A stretch of 47,944 bases of DNA from positions 145,755 through 193,698 of the forward strand of contig NZ_LMKN01000010.1 in the NCBI RefSeq assembly GCF_001421535.1, read 5' to 3'. Position numbers and translations under genes: made by a program. Origin of the DNA: Sphingomonas sp. Leaf20 (lineage in GTDB: Bacteria; Pseudomonadota; Alphaproteobacteria; Sphingomonadales; Sphingomonadaceae). A model generated the notes under the pieces. It was not told the DNA's origin, did no database searches, and worked only from the letters and a program-made list of their open reading frames with translations. The first letter of the stretch is position 1. Every line of letters starts with the position of its first letter. This document shows, piece after piece, positions 1-8,580 of this stretch.

Positions 1-577
1 GGCGGACGACCGTGGTCGCCTGCGTCGAGGCGCGCGCGGTGCCGCCGATGAAGCGGTGCACGGGCAACAGGCGATCATAGCTCACGGTGACGGTGTATTT
101 GACGATGTCGTCGGCGCCGCCGATGCCGTCCGCACCCGCGGTGACGATGTTGCGCACGCCATTATTGTCGACGTCCTCCCAGCAGTCCGACTTGTCGGGG
201 ACGCCGTTGCCATCGGTATCGACCGGCCCGTCGAGGATGCCGTTGTTGTTGAGGTCCTGCGTCAGGCGTTCCAGCGTGCCGAAGCTGTTGTAGCGATTGA
301 CGCTGCCGCGGACGATATCGATCGTCGCCGCGGGCGCGACACGCCTGATCTGCGTGCGCAATTCGGCCTCGCTCGTGCTGGCATCGGCGTTCTGCAGCGT
401 GACCGCCCGCGTCAGCGTCTCGAGCGCGCCGAGCGTGACCGAGCGGACATAGGCCTGATAGCCGACCTCCATCGTCCCCATGATGATCACGCACAGCGGG
501 ACGAGCAGGAGCGCGAACTCGGGCAGCGTCGCCGCACGCCGGTCGGCGGCGAGGCGCAGCGTCGTCCGGGCGATCAT
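1..577 (-). CDS. TadE-like pilus assembly protein (3' end outside window)
   Basis: The frame opens at ATG 577 and runs off the left edge after about 192 codons, so the C-terminus is missing. The N-terminus reads MIARTTLRLAADRRAATLPE followed by a hydrophobic stretch (about residues 20-40). This is the TadE/TadF pattern: a basic leader, a Glu a few residues into the helix (LPEFALLL), then one membrane segment. TadE proteins are prepilin-like minor pseudopilins of the Tad (Flp) type IV pilus. The extracytoplasmic part has an unusual Asp/Asn/Gly-rich section (DLNNNG, DTDGNG, DVDNNG; bases 148-256) resembling thrombospondin type 3 calcium-binding repeats. The ATG overlaps the stop of the upstream TadG-like gene in an ATGA, which implies translational coupling. 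I am confident of the family and less so of the exact role. Confidence 0.8.
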   Translation of the reverse strand, partial: MIARTTLRLAADRRAATLPEFALLLVPLCVIIMGTMEVGYQAYVRSVTLGALETLTRAVTLQNADASTSEAELRTQIRRVAPAATIDIVRGSVNRYNSFGTLERLTQDLNNNGILDGPVDTDGNGVPDKSDCWEDVDNNGVRNIVTAGADGIGGADDIVKYTVTVSYDRLLPVHRFIGGTARASTQATTVVR

Positions 578-2247
578 TTCGACAGTCTCAGCGAACCGAT
601 ATTCTCGCCGATGTCCTGAAACGCCTTGTTGAGCGCAGCACTGTCGGCGGCGCGATAGCCATAGCCGGCGCCCGACGAGCAGGCCTCGAGATCCGCCGAC
701 AGCGTCGATCCGTTGCCGAACGAGATTGCGTAGATCTGCGCTTCCATGTTCTTGATCGCGGCGCAGGTCATCAGCAGGCGCTTGCTGTGGTTGTCGTCGG
801 ACGTGTCGCGGTCGCCATTGTTGGTGATCCGCTTCCAGAAATATTCCTGCGCATAGGCGCCGTAGCCCAGATTGCCCGTATCCATCTCGCCGTCGGTCAT
901 CAGGATGACGTACCGCTTCACCGGGAACCCGTTGTAGAACTCCGGATTTTCCGTGCCCCATAGGCCGGTGCGCGAGAGGAACCGCGCCGCCCAGAGCATG
1001 CCGATGTCGAGATAGGTACCGCCATTGGCAACGAACCCGTTGTTAAAGGCGAAGTAATTGTTGAAATCGCTTCCCGTCATCGCGCCCAGTTCGCGCATCG
1101 GTTTGGGGCAGGCGTACTGCGCAACGCCGGTGGCGTTGGGATCCGCCATCGTCCAGCGCCGTTCCGTGCTGGTCGGTGTTTCGTCGAACTTCAGGTCATA
1201 CGCGTTGGCGGGGATATTGCCGGGAATCTGGTAGCTCGAGGTCGCGGTAATGAGGTTGCTCGTAGCGCGCTCCTCGACGCAGCCGTCCCATGTCTTGCTG
1301 ATCCAGTCGGCGTCATGCGAGGTGGTAGCGGGCGCATAGGCGCAGCTGCTGCTGTAGGCGTTGCAGCGTGAATAGCGATAGGATCCGCTGCTGTTGAACC
1401 AGCTGGGATTGCGCGAATACAAGGTCGTTCCCGCAGCGCCGGTACTGAACCCGGGGTTGGTCATCTGCGAAAAGGGGACGATCGCCCAACGGATCCGCTT
1501 GCGCGAGCTTGAGGATGCCGCCGCGAACTGATCCTCGATGATCGCCATCTGGGCTTGCAGCGATTTCAGCGCGTCCCTCAGGCCCTGCATGCGCGAGACG
1601 TTCGTGGTACCGCTTCGCTCCTCGCCGACATAGCTCACGTTCTTGCCGTTGACGGGCAGCGTGTAGCCGGATTCATTGTTGGCATAGGTGCTGCACGTCG
1701 CCGCGGTCCGCGACGGCGCGCACGCCATCGAGCCCGTCGTGTCGAGCACGAGGACGATGTCGATATTGGCATAGTCGTCGCGCGCGCTGCACGTCACCGA
1801 GACCGGGATCGTCGCCGTGCCGAACAGCCGCATGATCGCTGTGTTCATCGTCGTCGACAGGGTCAGGTTGATCGTGTCGGTGGAACTCGTCAGCGTCGGC
1901 GTGACCGGGAACGCGGTCGTGTCCAGCGAGCGCTGCGGGAAGTTGAAATTGACGTAGCTGGTGACCTGATCCGTCACCGGAGTCGTCAGCGAGCCGCCCG
2001 CGCCCATTGTCCGTCGCCCGGCAAGAACGCCGGCGTCGCAGGCCTGCTGGAGCCGCGTGCGGACGAGATAGGCGCGGCTGAGATCAAGGCCTGCGCCGAC
2101 GAACGCGGTCATCGGCAGGATCGCGGCGGCGACGATCGCCAGGACGTTGCCACGCGTGTCGCGCGCGAGCGAACCCAGGAAACCTCGTGCGGACGATGAT
2201 GCTCTAGTCTTGCGCAATCGCATGGCGGGCCAACGTAAGGGGGGCAT
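574..2247 (-). CDS. TadG-like protein with VWA domain
   Basis: This 557-residue protein begins with a basic leader and the motif RDTRGNVLAIVAAAILP, followed by one membrane helix (about residues 36-55). That is the TadE-like N-terminus of TadG proteins. A von Willebrand factor A domain follows, with a MIDAS-type motif VLVLDTTGSM near residue 165 and the later strand VILMTDGEMDTG near residue 447. TadG proteins are thought to anchor or organise the Tad pilus at the envelope; the exact role is unsettled. The gene overlaps the TadE-like gene by four bases. ATG 2247 has AAGG nine bases upstream, but ATG 2223 (MRLRKTR) is an equally plausible start and fits family N-termini slightly better. The region between the VWA strands is rich in Ser, Tyr and Asn, as expected of an exported protein. 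Confidence 0.85.
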   Translation of the reverse strand: MPPLRWPAMRLRKTRASSSARGFLGSLARDTRGNVLAIVAAAILPMTAFVGAGLDLSRAYLVRTRLQQACDAGVLAGRRTMGAGGSLTTPVTDQVTSYVNFNFPQRSLDTTAFPVTPTLTSSTDTINLTLSTTMNTAIMRLFGTATIPVSVTCSARDDYANIDIVLVLDTTGSMACAPSRTAATCSTYANNESGYTLPVNGKNVSYVGEERSGTTNVSRMQGLRDALKSLQAQMAIIEDQFAAASSSSRKRIRWAIVPFSQMTNPGFSTGAAGTTLYSRNPSWFNSSGSYRYSRCNAYSSSCAYAPATTSHDADWISKTWDGCVEERATSNLITATSSYQIPGNIPANAYDLKFDETPTSTERRWTMADPNATGVAQYACPKPMRELGAMTGSDFNNYFAFNNGFVANGGTYLDIGMLWAARFLSRTGLWGTENPEFYNGFPVKRYVILMTDGEMDTGNLGYGAYAQEYFWKRITNNGDRDTSDDNHSKRLLMTCAAIKNMEAQIYAISFGNGSTLSADLEACSSGAGYGYRAADSAALNKAFQDIGENIGSLRLSK

Positions 2248-2293
2248 TCGCCCGTGCCTTACGCCGGGAGTTCATAAGCGGAGCACAAGCGAT

Positions 2294-2992
2294 ATGGTTA
2301 ACGGGCGCGGCGATGATGATGCCGGGGAGGGACATGGCGTCCCGACGCTCGCCGAGCGCGAACGGGGGCTGGCGATCGGCTACGCGCCTTCGGCCGTACA
2401 GCCGCGGCTCGAGGCGCTGTTTGCGCTCGATACGACGCTGGGGGCGATCCTGAAGACGACGCGCGAACCGATGGTGGGGCAGATGCGGCTGACCTGGTGG
2501 TATGAGGCGCTGGTCAGGCTGGACAGCGCGCCGCCGCCCGCCGAGCCGGTCCTCCAGGCGCTTGCGGCGCATGTCGTGCCGCGCGTGTCCGGGGCTGCGC
2601 TCGCCGCGATCGCCGAGGGCTGGGAGGCGCTGCTCGAGACGCCGCTCGAGGACGATGCGGTCGAGCGGTTCGCGCAGGGGCGCGGCGGATTGCTGTTCGC
2701 GGCGGCGGCGAAGCTTTCGGACGTCGACGACGCGCGGATCGCGCTCGCCGGGCAGGGCTGGGCGCTGGCGGATCTGGCGCTGCGGCTGTCGGATGACGCG
2801 CGGGCGGCGGCGGTCGCGATGCGCGCGCGTGCGCGGCTGGACCGCGCGCTGACGGGACGCTGGCCACGCCGCGCGCGGGCGCTGGGGGCGCTCGCGCTGC
2901 TCGCGCGGGCGGACGTCGATCCGGCGCGCCGGCCGGCGGGGAGTCCGGCGCGCGTCGGGCGGCTGCTGCTGCACCGATTGGTCGGATACTGA
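2294..2992 (+). CDS. Squalene/phytoene synthase family protein, probably non-catalytic
   Basis: The product is about 232 residues if started at ATG 2294, divergent from the TadG-like gene. The stretch LEALFALDTTLGAILKTTRE followed by PMVGQMRLTWWYEAL matches the conserved start of squalene/phytoene synthase-like proteins, in the branch that includes the complex I assembly factor NDUFAF6. I see neither of the two Asp-rich motifs (DxxxD) that bind prenyl diphosphate-Mg in active enzymes, and the protein is shorter than the roughly 280-300 residues of HpnC/HpnD or CrtB. A structural or assembly role is therefore more likely than carotenoid or hopanoid synthesis, and no terpenoid genes are nearby. 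The frame stays open further upstream, but that part overlaps the TadG start and is unlikely to be coding. Confidence 0.6.
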   Translation: MVNGRGDDDAGEGHGVPTLAERERGLAIGYAPSAVQPRLEALFALDTTLGAILKTTREPMVGQMRLTWWYEALVRLDSAPPPAEPVLQALAAHVVPRVSGAALAAIAEGWEALLETPLEDDAVERFAQGRGGLLFAAAAKLSDVDDARIALAGQGWALADLALRLSDDARAAAVAMRARARLDRALTGRWPRRARALGALALLARADVDPARRPAGSPARVGRLLLHRLVGY

Positions 2993-3068
2993 CCGATCGG
3001 ATTGGGCGCGGCCGACGGAGGCGCTAGCGTGGCGACCGGGGCGATGTCCGCCTGCGGGGAGAGCGGCG

Positions 3069-3542
3069 ATGTGGCGATACCTGACGGGTGGGGCGGCGCT
3101 GATCGCGTTCGCCGGCGCGGCGGTCCTCTTCCTGGGAGGGAAGGCGCCCTCGGCCGCGGTGCTGAAGCCGCAGCCCGCGGGCCGGGTCGCGGGGGGCGCT
3201 GACGTGGTGCCGGGCGCATTACCCGATGCCGCGCCCGAGGCGACGGAGCTGACACGCGAACAGAAGCGCTTCGACCGCTATGACAAGGACCGCGACGGCG
3301 CGGTGACGCGCGACGAATATCTCGTCGCGCGCCGCAAGACCTATGCGAAGCTCGACGTCGACGGCGACGGGCGGCTGTCGTTCGACGAGTGGGCGCTCAA
3401 GGCGACGACGAAGTTCGCGGCCGCGGACAAGGACCGGTCGGGCGCGATGACCCCGCCCGAATTCGCCGCCACCGCGGTCAAGCGGAAGCCGTCGTCTCGG
3501 GCTGCCTGTCCGCCGGTTCCGGCGCCGTCGGAGGAGAGTTGA
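3069..3542 (+). CDS. Membrane-anchored or exported EF-hand protein
   Basis: The protein has 157 residues. It begins MWRYLTGGAALIAFAGAAVL, a signal peptide or N-terminal anchor, followed by an Ala/Pro linker. Three EF-hand calcium loops come next: DKDRDGAVTRDEY, DVDGDGRLSFDEW and a third, DKDRSGAMTPPEF, with a weaker end. A calcium-binding periplasmic role is the natural reading, but no partner is evident. The last 65 bases are antisense to the 3' end of trmFO, so the final 21 residues are encoded opposite the trmFO C-terminus. That tail (SSRAACPPVPAPSEES) is low in complexity and may reflect stop-codon drift. Confidence 0.8.
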   Translation: MWRYLTGGAALIAFAGAAVLFLGGKAPSAAVLKPQPAGRVAGGADVVPGALPDAAPEATELTREQKRFDRYDKDRDGAVTRDEYLVARRKTYAKLDVDGDGRLSFDEWALKATTKFAAADKDRSGAMTPPEFAATAVKRKPSSRAACPPVPAPSEES

Positions 3543-4845
3543 GCCACGCCGCCAGCGCCGCGCGGCCCCGGTCGGTGTACATGCGCTTGCGATCGGTCTT
3601 CTTCGTCCGGCCGGGGATCGGCGGGAAGAGGCCGAAATTGACGTTCATCGGCTGATAGGTTTCGGCCTCCGCGCCGCCGGTGATGTGCCCGAGCAGCGCG
3701 CCGAGCGCGGTCGCGAAGGGCGGCGGCGTCAGCGTCTGCCCGGTCAGCTCGGCCGCGGCGAACCGCCCGGCGAGCAACCCGATGCCACAGCTCTCGATAT
3801 ACCCCTCGCAGCCCGTGATCTGGCCTGCGAAGCGGATGTTGGGGCACGATTTCAGGCGCAACGTCTGGTCGAGCAGTTCGGGCGACCGGATGAAGGTGTT
3901 GCGGTGGAGGCCGCCGAGCCGCGCGAATTCGGCGTTTTCGAGCCCCGGGATCGTGCGGAACAGCCGGACCTGGTCGGCGTGCTTGAGCTTGGTCTGGAAG
4001 CCGACGATGTTCCACAGCGTGCCCTGCGCATTGTCCTGGCGGAGCTGGACGACGGCGTAGGGCCAGCGGCCCGTCTTGGGATTGTCGAGACCGACGGGCT
4101 TCATCGGACCGTAGCGCAATGTGTCGACGCCGCGCTCGGCCATCACCTCGATCGGCATGCACCCGTCGAAATAGGGGGTGTCCTTCTCCCAGTCCTTGAA
4201 CGGGGTCTTCTCGCCGTCGACCAGCCCCTGGTGGAAGGCGAGATACTGGTCCTTGTCCATCGGGCAGTTGATGTAATCCTTGCCCTCTCCCTTGTCCCAG
4301 CGCGAGGCGAACCACGCGGTGTCCATGTCGATCGAATCGCGGTGGACGATGGGTGCGAGCGCGTCGAAAAACGCGAGCGCCTCGCGGCCGGTCTCGGCCC
4401 CGATCCCGGCGGCGAGCGACGCGGCGGTCAGCGGGCCGGTGGCGATGATCGTCGGGCCGTCGGGCAGCGCGTCGATCCGTTCGCGGACCAGCGTGATGTT
4501 CGGGTGCTGGTCGATCGCCTCGGTCACGCTGTTCGAGAAATTGTCGCGGTCGACCGCGAGCGCGGAGCCTGCGGGGACGCGGTGGAGATCTGCCTGCCGC
4601 ATGATCAGCGAGCCGAGCGTGCGCAGTTCCTGGTGGAGCAGGCCGACCGCGTTGCTTTCGGCATCGTCCGAGCGGAAGCTGTTGGAGCATACCAGTTCGG
4701 CGAGGCCGTCGGTCTGGTGCGCGGGCGTCGCTTCGCCGCTGCCGCGCATTTCGGACAGGCGCACCTTGAGGCCGGCTTCTGCGAGCTGCCAGGCGGCCTC
4801 GGATCCGGCAAGGCCGCCGCCGATAACGTGAATGTCGTGGGTCAT
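3478..4845 (-). CDS. trmFO: FADH2-dependent tRNA (uracil-54-C5)-methyltransferase TrmFO
   Basis: TrmFO makes ribothymidine at position 54 of tRNA using methylenetetrahydrofolate and FADH2. The 455-residue length is typical. Starting at ATG 4845, the N-terminus MTHDIHVIGGGLAGSE has the FAD dinucleotide-binding glycines at residues 9-14. Cys53 lies in ELVCSNSFRSDD, the conserved cysteine implicated in the TrmFO mechanism, and a second cysteine (Cys229, in DGCMPIEVMAERG) matches the other conserved position. The motifs INCPMDKDQY and GQITGCEGYIES also fit the family. An upstream in-frame extension exists, but it overlaps the divergent DUF488 gene and lacks family similarity. The 3' end overlaps the EF-hand gene convergently. 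Confidence 0.95.
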   Translation of the reverse strand: MTHDIHVIGGGLAGSEAAWQLAEAGLKVRLSEMRGSGEATPAHQTDGLAELVCSNSFRSDDAESNAVGLLHQELRTLGSLIMRQADLHRVPAGSALAVDRDNFSNSVTEAIDQHPNITLVRERIDALPDGPTIIATGPLTAASLAAGIGAETGREALAFFDALAPIVHRDSIDMDTAWFASRWDKGEGKDYINCPMDKDQYLAFHQGLVDGEKTPFKDWEKDTPYFDGCMPIEVMAERGVDTLRYGPMKPVGLDNPKTGRWPYAVVQLRQDNAQGTLWNIVGFQTKLKHADQVRLFRTIPGLENAEFARLGGLHRNTFIRSPELLDQTLRLKSCPNIRFAGQITGCEGYIESCGIGLLAGRFAAAELTGQTLTPPPFATALGALLGHITGGAEAETYQPMNVNFGLFPPIPGRTKKTDRKRMYTDRGRAALAAWLNSPPTAPEPADRQPETTASA

Positions 4846-4903
4846 CCCCGTCAGATAGCGCCGGACGCTTGCCGTGTCAGGTCCGCAATCCCATTTCGAC
4901 GCC

Positions 4904-5335
4904 ATGAAAATCTTCACGATCGGGTACGAAGCCACGACGATGCCGGACTTTATCGGCACGCTTGCCGCGGCGGGGGTCGAGCGTGTCATCGACGTCCGCG
5001 CGCTGCCGCTGTCGCGCCGGCCGGGGTTTTCGAAGACATCGCTCGCCGCGTCGCTGGGCGAGGCAGGGATCGGGTATGTCCACCTCAAGGCGCTGGGCAC
5101 GCCCAAGGCCGGGCGCGACGCCGCGAAGAAGGGCGACGTCGCGACGCTGACCGCGGTGTACGAAGCGCAGCTCGAGCTGCCCGAGGCACAGGCGCAGGCG
5201 GCGATCATGCTCGGGCTGGCGGCGGAGAAGCCGAGCGCGCTGCTCTGCTACGAACGCGATCCGTGTCACTGTCACCGCACGCTGCTGCTCGACGCGGTGG
5301 GCGATGGCGCGGAGGTGGTCGACCTTTTCACCTGA
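4904..5335 (+). CDS. DUF488 family protein
   Basis: ATG 4904 gives 143 residues starting MKIFTIGYEATTMPDFIGTL. Family motifs visible are DVRALPLSRRPGFSK near the N-terminus and the Cys/His-rich CYERDPCHCHR near residue 120. DUF488 proteins are small and of unknown biochemical function; the conserved Cys and His residues suggest metal binding or thiol chemistry. The gene is divergent from trmFO with a 58-base gap and sits just upstream of the iron-regulated receptor, from which it is separated by an operator. I assign no function. Confidence 0.85.
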   Translation: MKIFTIGYEATTMPDFIGTLAAAGVERVIDVRALPLSRRPGFSKTSLAASLGEAGIGYVHLKALGTPKAGRDAAKKGDVATLTAVYEAQLELPEAQAQAAIMLGLAAEKPSALLCYERDPCHCHRTLLLDAVGDGAEVVDLFT

Positions 5336-5348
5336 TGTGATGGGTCAT

Positions 5349-5379
5349 GCTATTGACTCTGATAATCAGTCGCAATAGC
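5349..5379. promoter_or_regulatory. Fur-like operator overlapping the receptor promoter
   Basis: A 31-base imperfect palindrome has outer arms GCTATTG and CAATAGC and inner sequence CTGATAATCAG. It contains TTGACT (5353-5358) and, 17 bases later, TAGCGA (5376-5381), so the dyad covers a likely sigma-70 promoter. Alphaproteobacterial Fur boxes commonly contain TTGCGA-type half-sites, and reading the dyad on the other strand gives ATTGCGACTGATTATCA. A related site lies ahead of the PepSY operon at 12333-12356. Repression by Fur under iron-replete conditions is inferred. Confidence 0.6.
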
Positions 5380-5404
5380 GAGGAGCCCGTAAAGGGGTTC
5401 CATC

Positions 5405-7822
5405 ATGTCCAACATTTTGTCACGGCCGGTCACGGCCGGTCGCTTCCTCGCGCTCTCCTGCGTCGGGTTTCTCGCCAGCGCGCCGGGGCATGCGGCAGAC
5501 GCGCCGCGGACCCGGCCCGTCGACGCCGATACGCCGCAGGTCGGTGATATCCTCGTCAAGGGTCAGCGACCGACCGACGACGAACCCAAGCGCGTGGCGC
5601 CCTTGCTCGATACGCCGCGATCGATCCTCGTCCTGCCGAGCGAGATCATCGAGCAGACCGGGTCGAACAGTCTTCAGGATGCCCTTCGTACCGTGCCGGG
5701 GATCACCTTCGGCGCGGCGGAGGGGGGCAATCCGGTCGGCGACCGGCCGTTCATCCGCGGCTTCGACAGTCAGGGGAGCATCTATCTCGATGGCGTCCGC
5801 GACCTGGGCGCGCAGAGCCGCGAGGTCTTCGCGGTCGACAATGTCCAGATCGTCCGCGGGTCGGACTCGACGCTGGGCGGGCGGGGATCGGCGGGCGGCT
5901 CCATCAACGTCGTGTCGAAACTGCCGCAGCTCGACACGTTCGTGCGCGCGAGTGCGAGCTATGGCGAGGCGTCGTACAAGCGGACGACCGCGGACGTGAA
6001 CGTCAAGGTCGCGGACTCGGTCGCGGTGCGGATCGCGGGGCTGTGGCACGACCAGGACATTGCGGGTCGCGACGCGCTCTACGCGCGGCGGTGGGGCGTC
6101 GCGCCGAGCGTGACGATCGGGCTCGGCACGCCGACCCGGCTGACCGCGAGCTATTATTATCTCGAAAGCCACGACCTTCCCGACAGCGGGATCCCGTATC
6201 TGAACACGCTCGCCAATGCGCCGGGAACGGGGACGATCCGGGTCCGCCCCGCGATCGGCACGGTCACGCTCGCCGACGGGAGCACGGGGCGGGTCGATCG
6301 CGCGACCTTCTATGGTCTGGCGAACCGCGATTTTCGTGACACGACCAACCATCAGGCGATGCTGCGGGTCGAGCATGACTTCGGTGCGCTGACGCTGCGC
6401 AACACGTCGCGGTTCAGCGACAGCGTCCAGCGCTATATCTACACGCAGCCTGACGACAGCCAGGGCAACGTGTTTGCGACCGGCCGCGTCTGGCGGCGCG
6501 CAAACACGCGGGACAGCCATTACGAGAGCATCGTCAACCAGACCGACCTGTACGGCGTGTTCCATACGGGCGGGATCGAGCACAGCATCTCGGTTGGCGC
6601 CGAAGTGTCGGCCGAGCGCGCGCGACGTGGCACGTTGCTGGTCACGACAGACCCGCGCTGCACCGCCGAGGGGGTGGCGCGGTACAATTGCACCAGCCTG
6701 TTCGCACCCAACCCCTATGACCCCTGGGTCAATTCGGTGAGCGGTGCCGACGCGGCGGCGACGCCGATCGTCCCGAGCGCGCAGACGACGCGCGTTCAGA
6801 ACAGCGCGACGAGCAAGGGGGTCTATGCGTACGACTCGATCACGCTGATGCCGCAGCTCGTCCTCAACCTCGGCGCGCGGTACGATCACTTCCGCTCGGT
6901 CGCGATCGCGGCGGGCGCGACGCAGGTCCGCGTGACGCGGGCGGACGATCTGTTCAACTGGCAGGCGGGGCTCGTCTTCAAGCCGACCCCGGAGACCAGC
7001 GTGTATGCGAGCTATGCGACGGCGGCGACACCACCCAACAGCCTGCTTGGCGAGGGGCGCGAGGACAATGCGATACCCGCCAGCGCAACCGGTGCGAACG
7101 CGGCGCTGCTCGACAGCCTGAAACCGCAGAAGACCAGGAGTTACGAGGTCGGCGCGAAGGCGAACGTGCTTGGCGAACGGCTCGCGCTGAGCGTTGCGGC
7201 GTTCCAGACCGAGATCAGCAACGCGCGCGTGACGGGCGACGACGCCACCGTCGCCTTTGTCGGCGAGACGCGGATCCGGGGTATCGAGCTGTCGGCGACG
7301 GGGACGATCGTGCCGGGCTGGACGGTGTTCGGCGGCTACAGCTATCTCGATCCCGAGATCGTCGATGGCGGCTTCACCGCGCTGACCGCGCCCGCGGTCG
7401 GGGCGCAGCCGGCCCGGATCGTCGCGGTGCCCTCGGTCAACACCGGCCGCCAGCTGCAGCAGACCGCGAGGAACAGTTTTACCGCGACGACCAACGTGAC
7501 GCTGTTCAAGCGGCTCCAGCTCGGCGGCACCGCGATCTACATGGACAATGTCATCGGCGGCTATCAGGACAATCGCACCGCGACGCAGACCGCCGCGGGG
7601 GTGGTCACGGTCAATCCGGCCACCAAGCTGATCGTGCGCGACGTGCCGAGCTATTGGCGGTTCGACGCGCGCGCGAGCTTCGCGCTGACGCCGAGCATCG
7701 AACTCGCGGTCAATGCGCAGAACCTGACCGACAAGACCTATTTCAACCAGGTGTTCACGACGCATTATGCAGGGATCGCGCCGGGGCGGACGATCTTCGG
7801 CACGATCAACCTGAAGTTCTGA
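5405..7822 (+). CDS. fiu: TonB-dependent catecholate siderophore receptor, Fiu/PiuA type
   Basis: This 805-residue outer-membrane receptor starts at ATG 5405 with AAGGGG about nine bases upstream. A signal peptide ends near ASAPGHA. The plug domain contains the Fiu/PiuA signatures RPFIRGFDSQGSIYLDGVRD and LGAQSREVFAVDNVQIVRGS, followed by GRGSAGGSINVVSK. The barrel closes with GRTIFGTINLKF and its terminal Phe. Members of this branch import ferric catecholates and their degradation products, energised by TonB. The genes immediately downstream encode a Sel1-repeat protein and PiuC, the usual partners of this receptor, and the operator upstream supports iron control. The exact ligand cannot be read from sequence. 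Confidence 0.88.
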   Translation: MSNILSRPVTAGRFLALSCVGFLASAPGHAADAPRTRPVDADTPQVGDILVKGQRPTDDEPKRVAPLLDTPRSILVLPSEIIEQTGSNSLQDALRTVPGITFGAAEGGNPVGDRPFIRGFDSQGSIYLDGVRDLGAQSREVFAVDNVQIVRGSDSTLGGRGSAGGSINVVSKLPQLDTFVRASASYGEASYKRTTADVNVKVADSVAVRIAGLWHDQDIAGRDALYARRWGVAPSVTIGLGTPTRLTASYYYLESHDLPDSGIPYLNTLANAPGTGTIRVRPAIGTVTLADGSTGRVDRATFYGLANRDFRDTTNHQAMLRVEHDFGALTLRNTSRFSDSVQRYIYTQPDDSQGNVFATGRVWRRANTRDSHYESIVNQTDLYGVFHTGGIEHSISVGAEVSAERARRGTLLVTTDPRCTAEGVARYNCTSLFAPNPYDPWVNSVSGADAAATPIVPSAQTTRVQNSATSKGVYAYDSITLMPQLVLNLGARYDHFRSVAIAAGATQVRVTRADDLFNWQAGLVFKPTPETSVYASYATAATPPNSLLGEGREDNAIPASATGANAALLDSLKPQKTRSYEVGAKANVLGERLALSVAAFQTEISNARVTGDDATVAFVGETRIRGIELSATGTIVPGWTVFGGYSYLDPEIVDGGFTALTAPAVGAQPARIVAVPSVNTGRQLQQTARNSFTATTNVTLFKRLQLGGTAIYMDNVIGGYQDNRTATQTAAGVVTVNPATKLIVRDVPSYWRFDARASFALTPSIELAVNAQNLTDKTYFNQVFTTHYAGIAPGRTIFGTINLKF

Positions 7823-7833
7823 GGAGAGCGGTG

Positions 7834-8580
7834 GTGACGACGATCGATGCGCTGACCCCCGAGGCGATCGCGGTACGACTGTCGGGTGCGCCCGAGGAGC
7901 GCACGGCGTTGATCCGCGAGGGTGCCGAAGCGGGGCTCGCCGAGGCGCAGGCGGTCTATGGCCAGATGCTGCTCGACGGCGCCGGGGTGCCCTGCGACCC
8001 CGCCGCCGCGCTCGGATGGTTCGTGCGGGCGGCGGCGCAGCATCACCTGATGGCGCTCAACATGGTCGGGCGCTGCTACGACCTTGGCTGGGGGACGGCG
8101 CCGGACAAGGCGAAGGCGGCGGCGTGCTACCGCATCGCTGCCGGACGCGGGCTCGACTGGGCGATGTACAATTATGCGACGCTGCTGACGCTGGGCGATG
8201 GCGTCCCCGAGGACCGGGTGGCGGCGCTCGGCTGGCTGCGGCGCGCGGAACGGGACGGCGCGGGGCTCGCACCCGCCAAGGCGGTCAACGTCATCGGCAG
8301 CTTCCACGAGGACGGCTGGGCGACGCCGCGGAGCATGACCGATGCGGCGGCATGCTATGCGCGCGCTGCGGAAGGCGGCGATTTCCGCGGCTGCTTCAAC
8401 CACGCGCGGATGCTGGGTGCTGCGGGCGAGATCGCGGCCGCGCTGCGCTGGCTGACGCGTGCGGGCGAATGGGGCAACGCGTCGTTCGTCGCCAAGGCGG
8501 AGGCGTGGCTTGCGAAAAGCGACGTCGCCGCGTTTCGGAGCGAGGGCGTCGCCGCGCTCCGCCTGGGTGCCGCATGCTGA
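7834..8580 (+). CDS. Sel1/TPR-like repeat protein
   Basis: The protein has about 248 residues and no signal peptide. Repeats of about 36 residues follow the Sel1 pattern, for example AEAQAVYGQMLLDGAGVPCD, then AALGWFVRAAAQ, and later MYNYATLLTLGDGVPED. Sel1 repeats form alpha-helical scaffolds for protein contacts. GAGGAG at 7821-7826, overlapping the receptor stop, is seven bases before GTG 7834 and only four before GTG 7831, so 7834 is preferred. The end overlaps the piuC start by seven bases. Genes of this kind recur beside piuA and piuC in other proteobacteria, so a helper role in iron acquisition or in PiuC function is inferred. Confidence 0.8.
   Translation: MTTIDALTPEAIAVRLSGAPEERTALIREGAEAGLAEAQAVYGQMLLDGAGVPCDPAAALGWFVRAAAQHHLMALNMVGRCYDLGWGTAPDKAKAAACYRIAAGRGLDWAMYNYATLLTLGDGVPEDRVAALGWLRRAERDGAGLAPAKAVNVIGSFHEDGWATPRSMTDAAACYARAAEGGDFRGCFNHARMLGAAGEIAAALRWLTRAGEWGNASFVAKAEAWLAKSDVAAFRSEGVAALRLGAAC

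Noticed and set aside
162..494. Arg-rich open frame of 110 codons on the minus strand at the left edge
   Set aside because: It is out of frame with the TadE-like gene, which has a proper N-terminus, membrane segment and ATGA coupling to the upstream gene.
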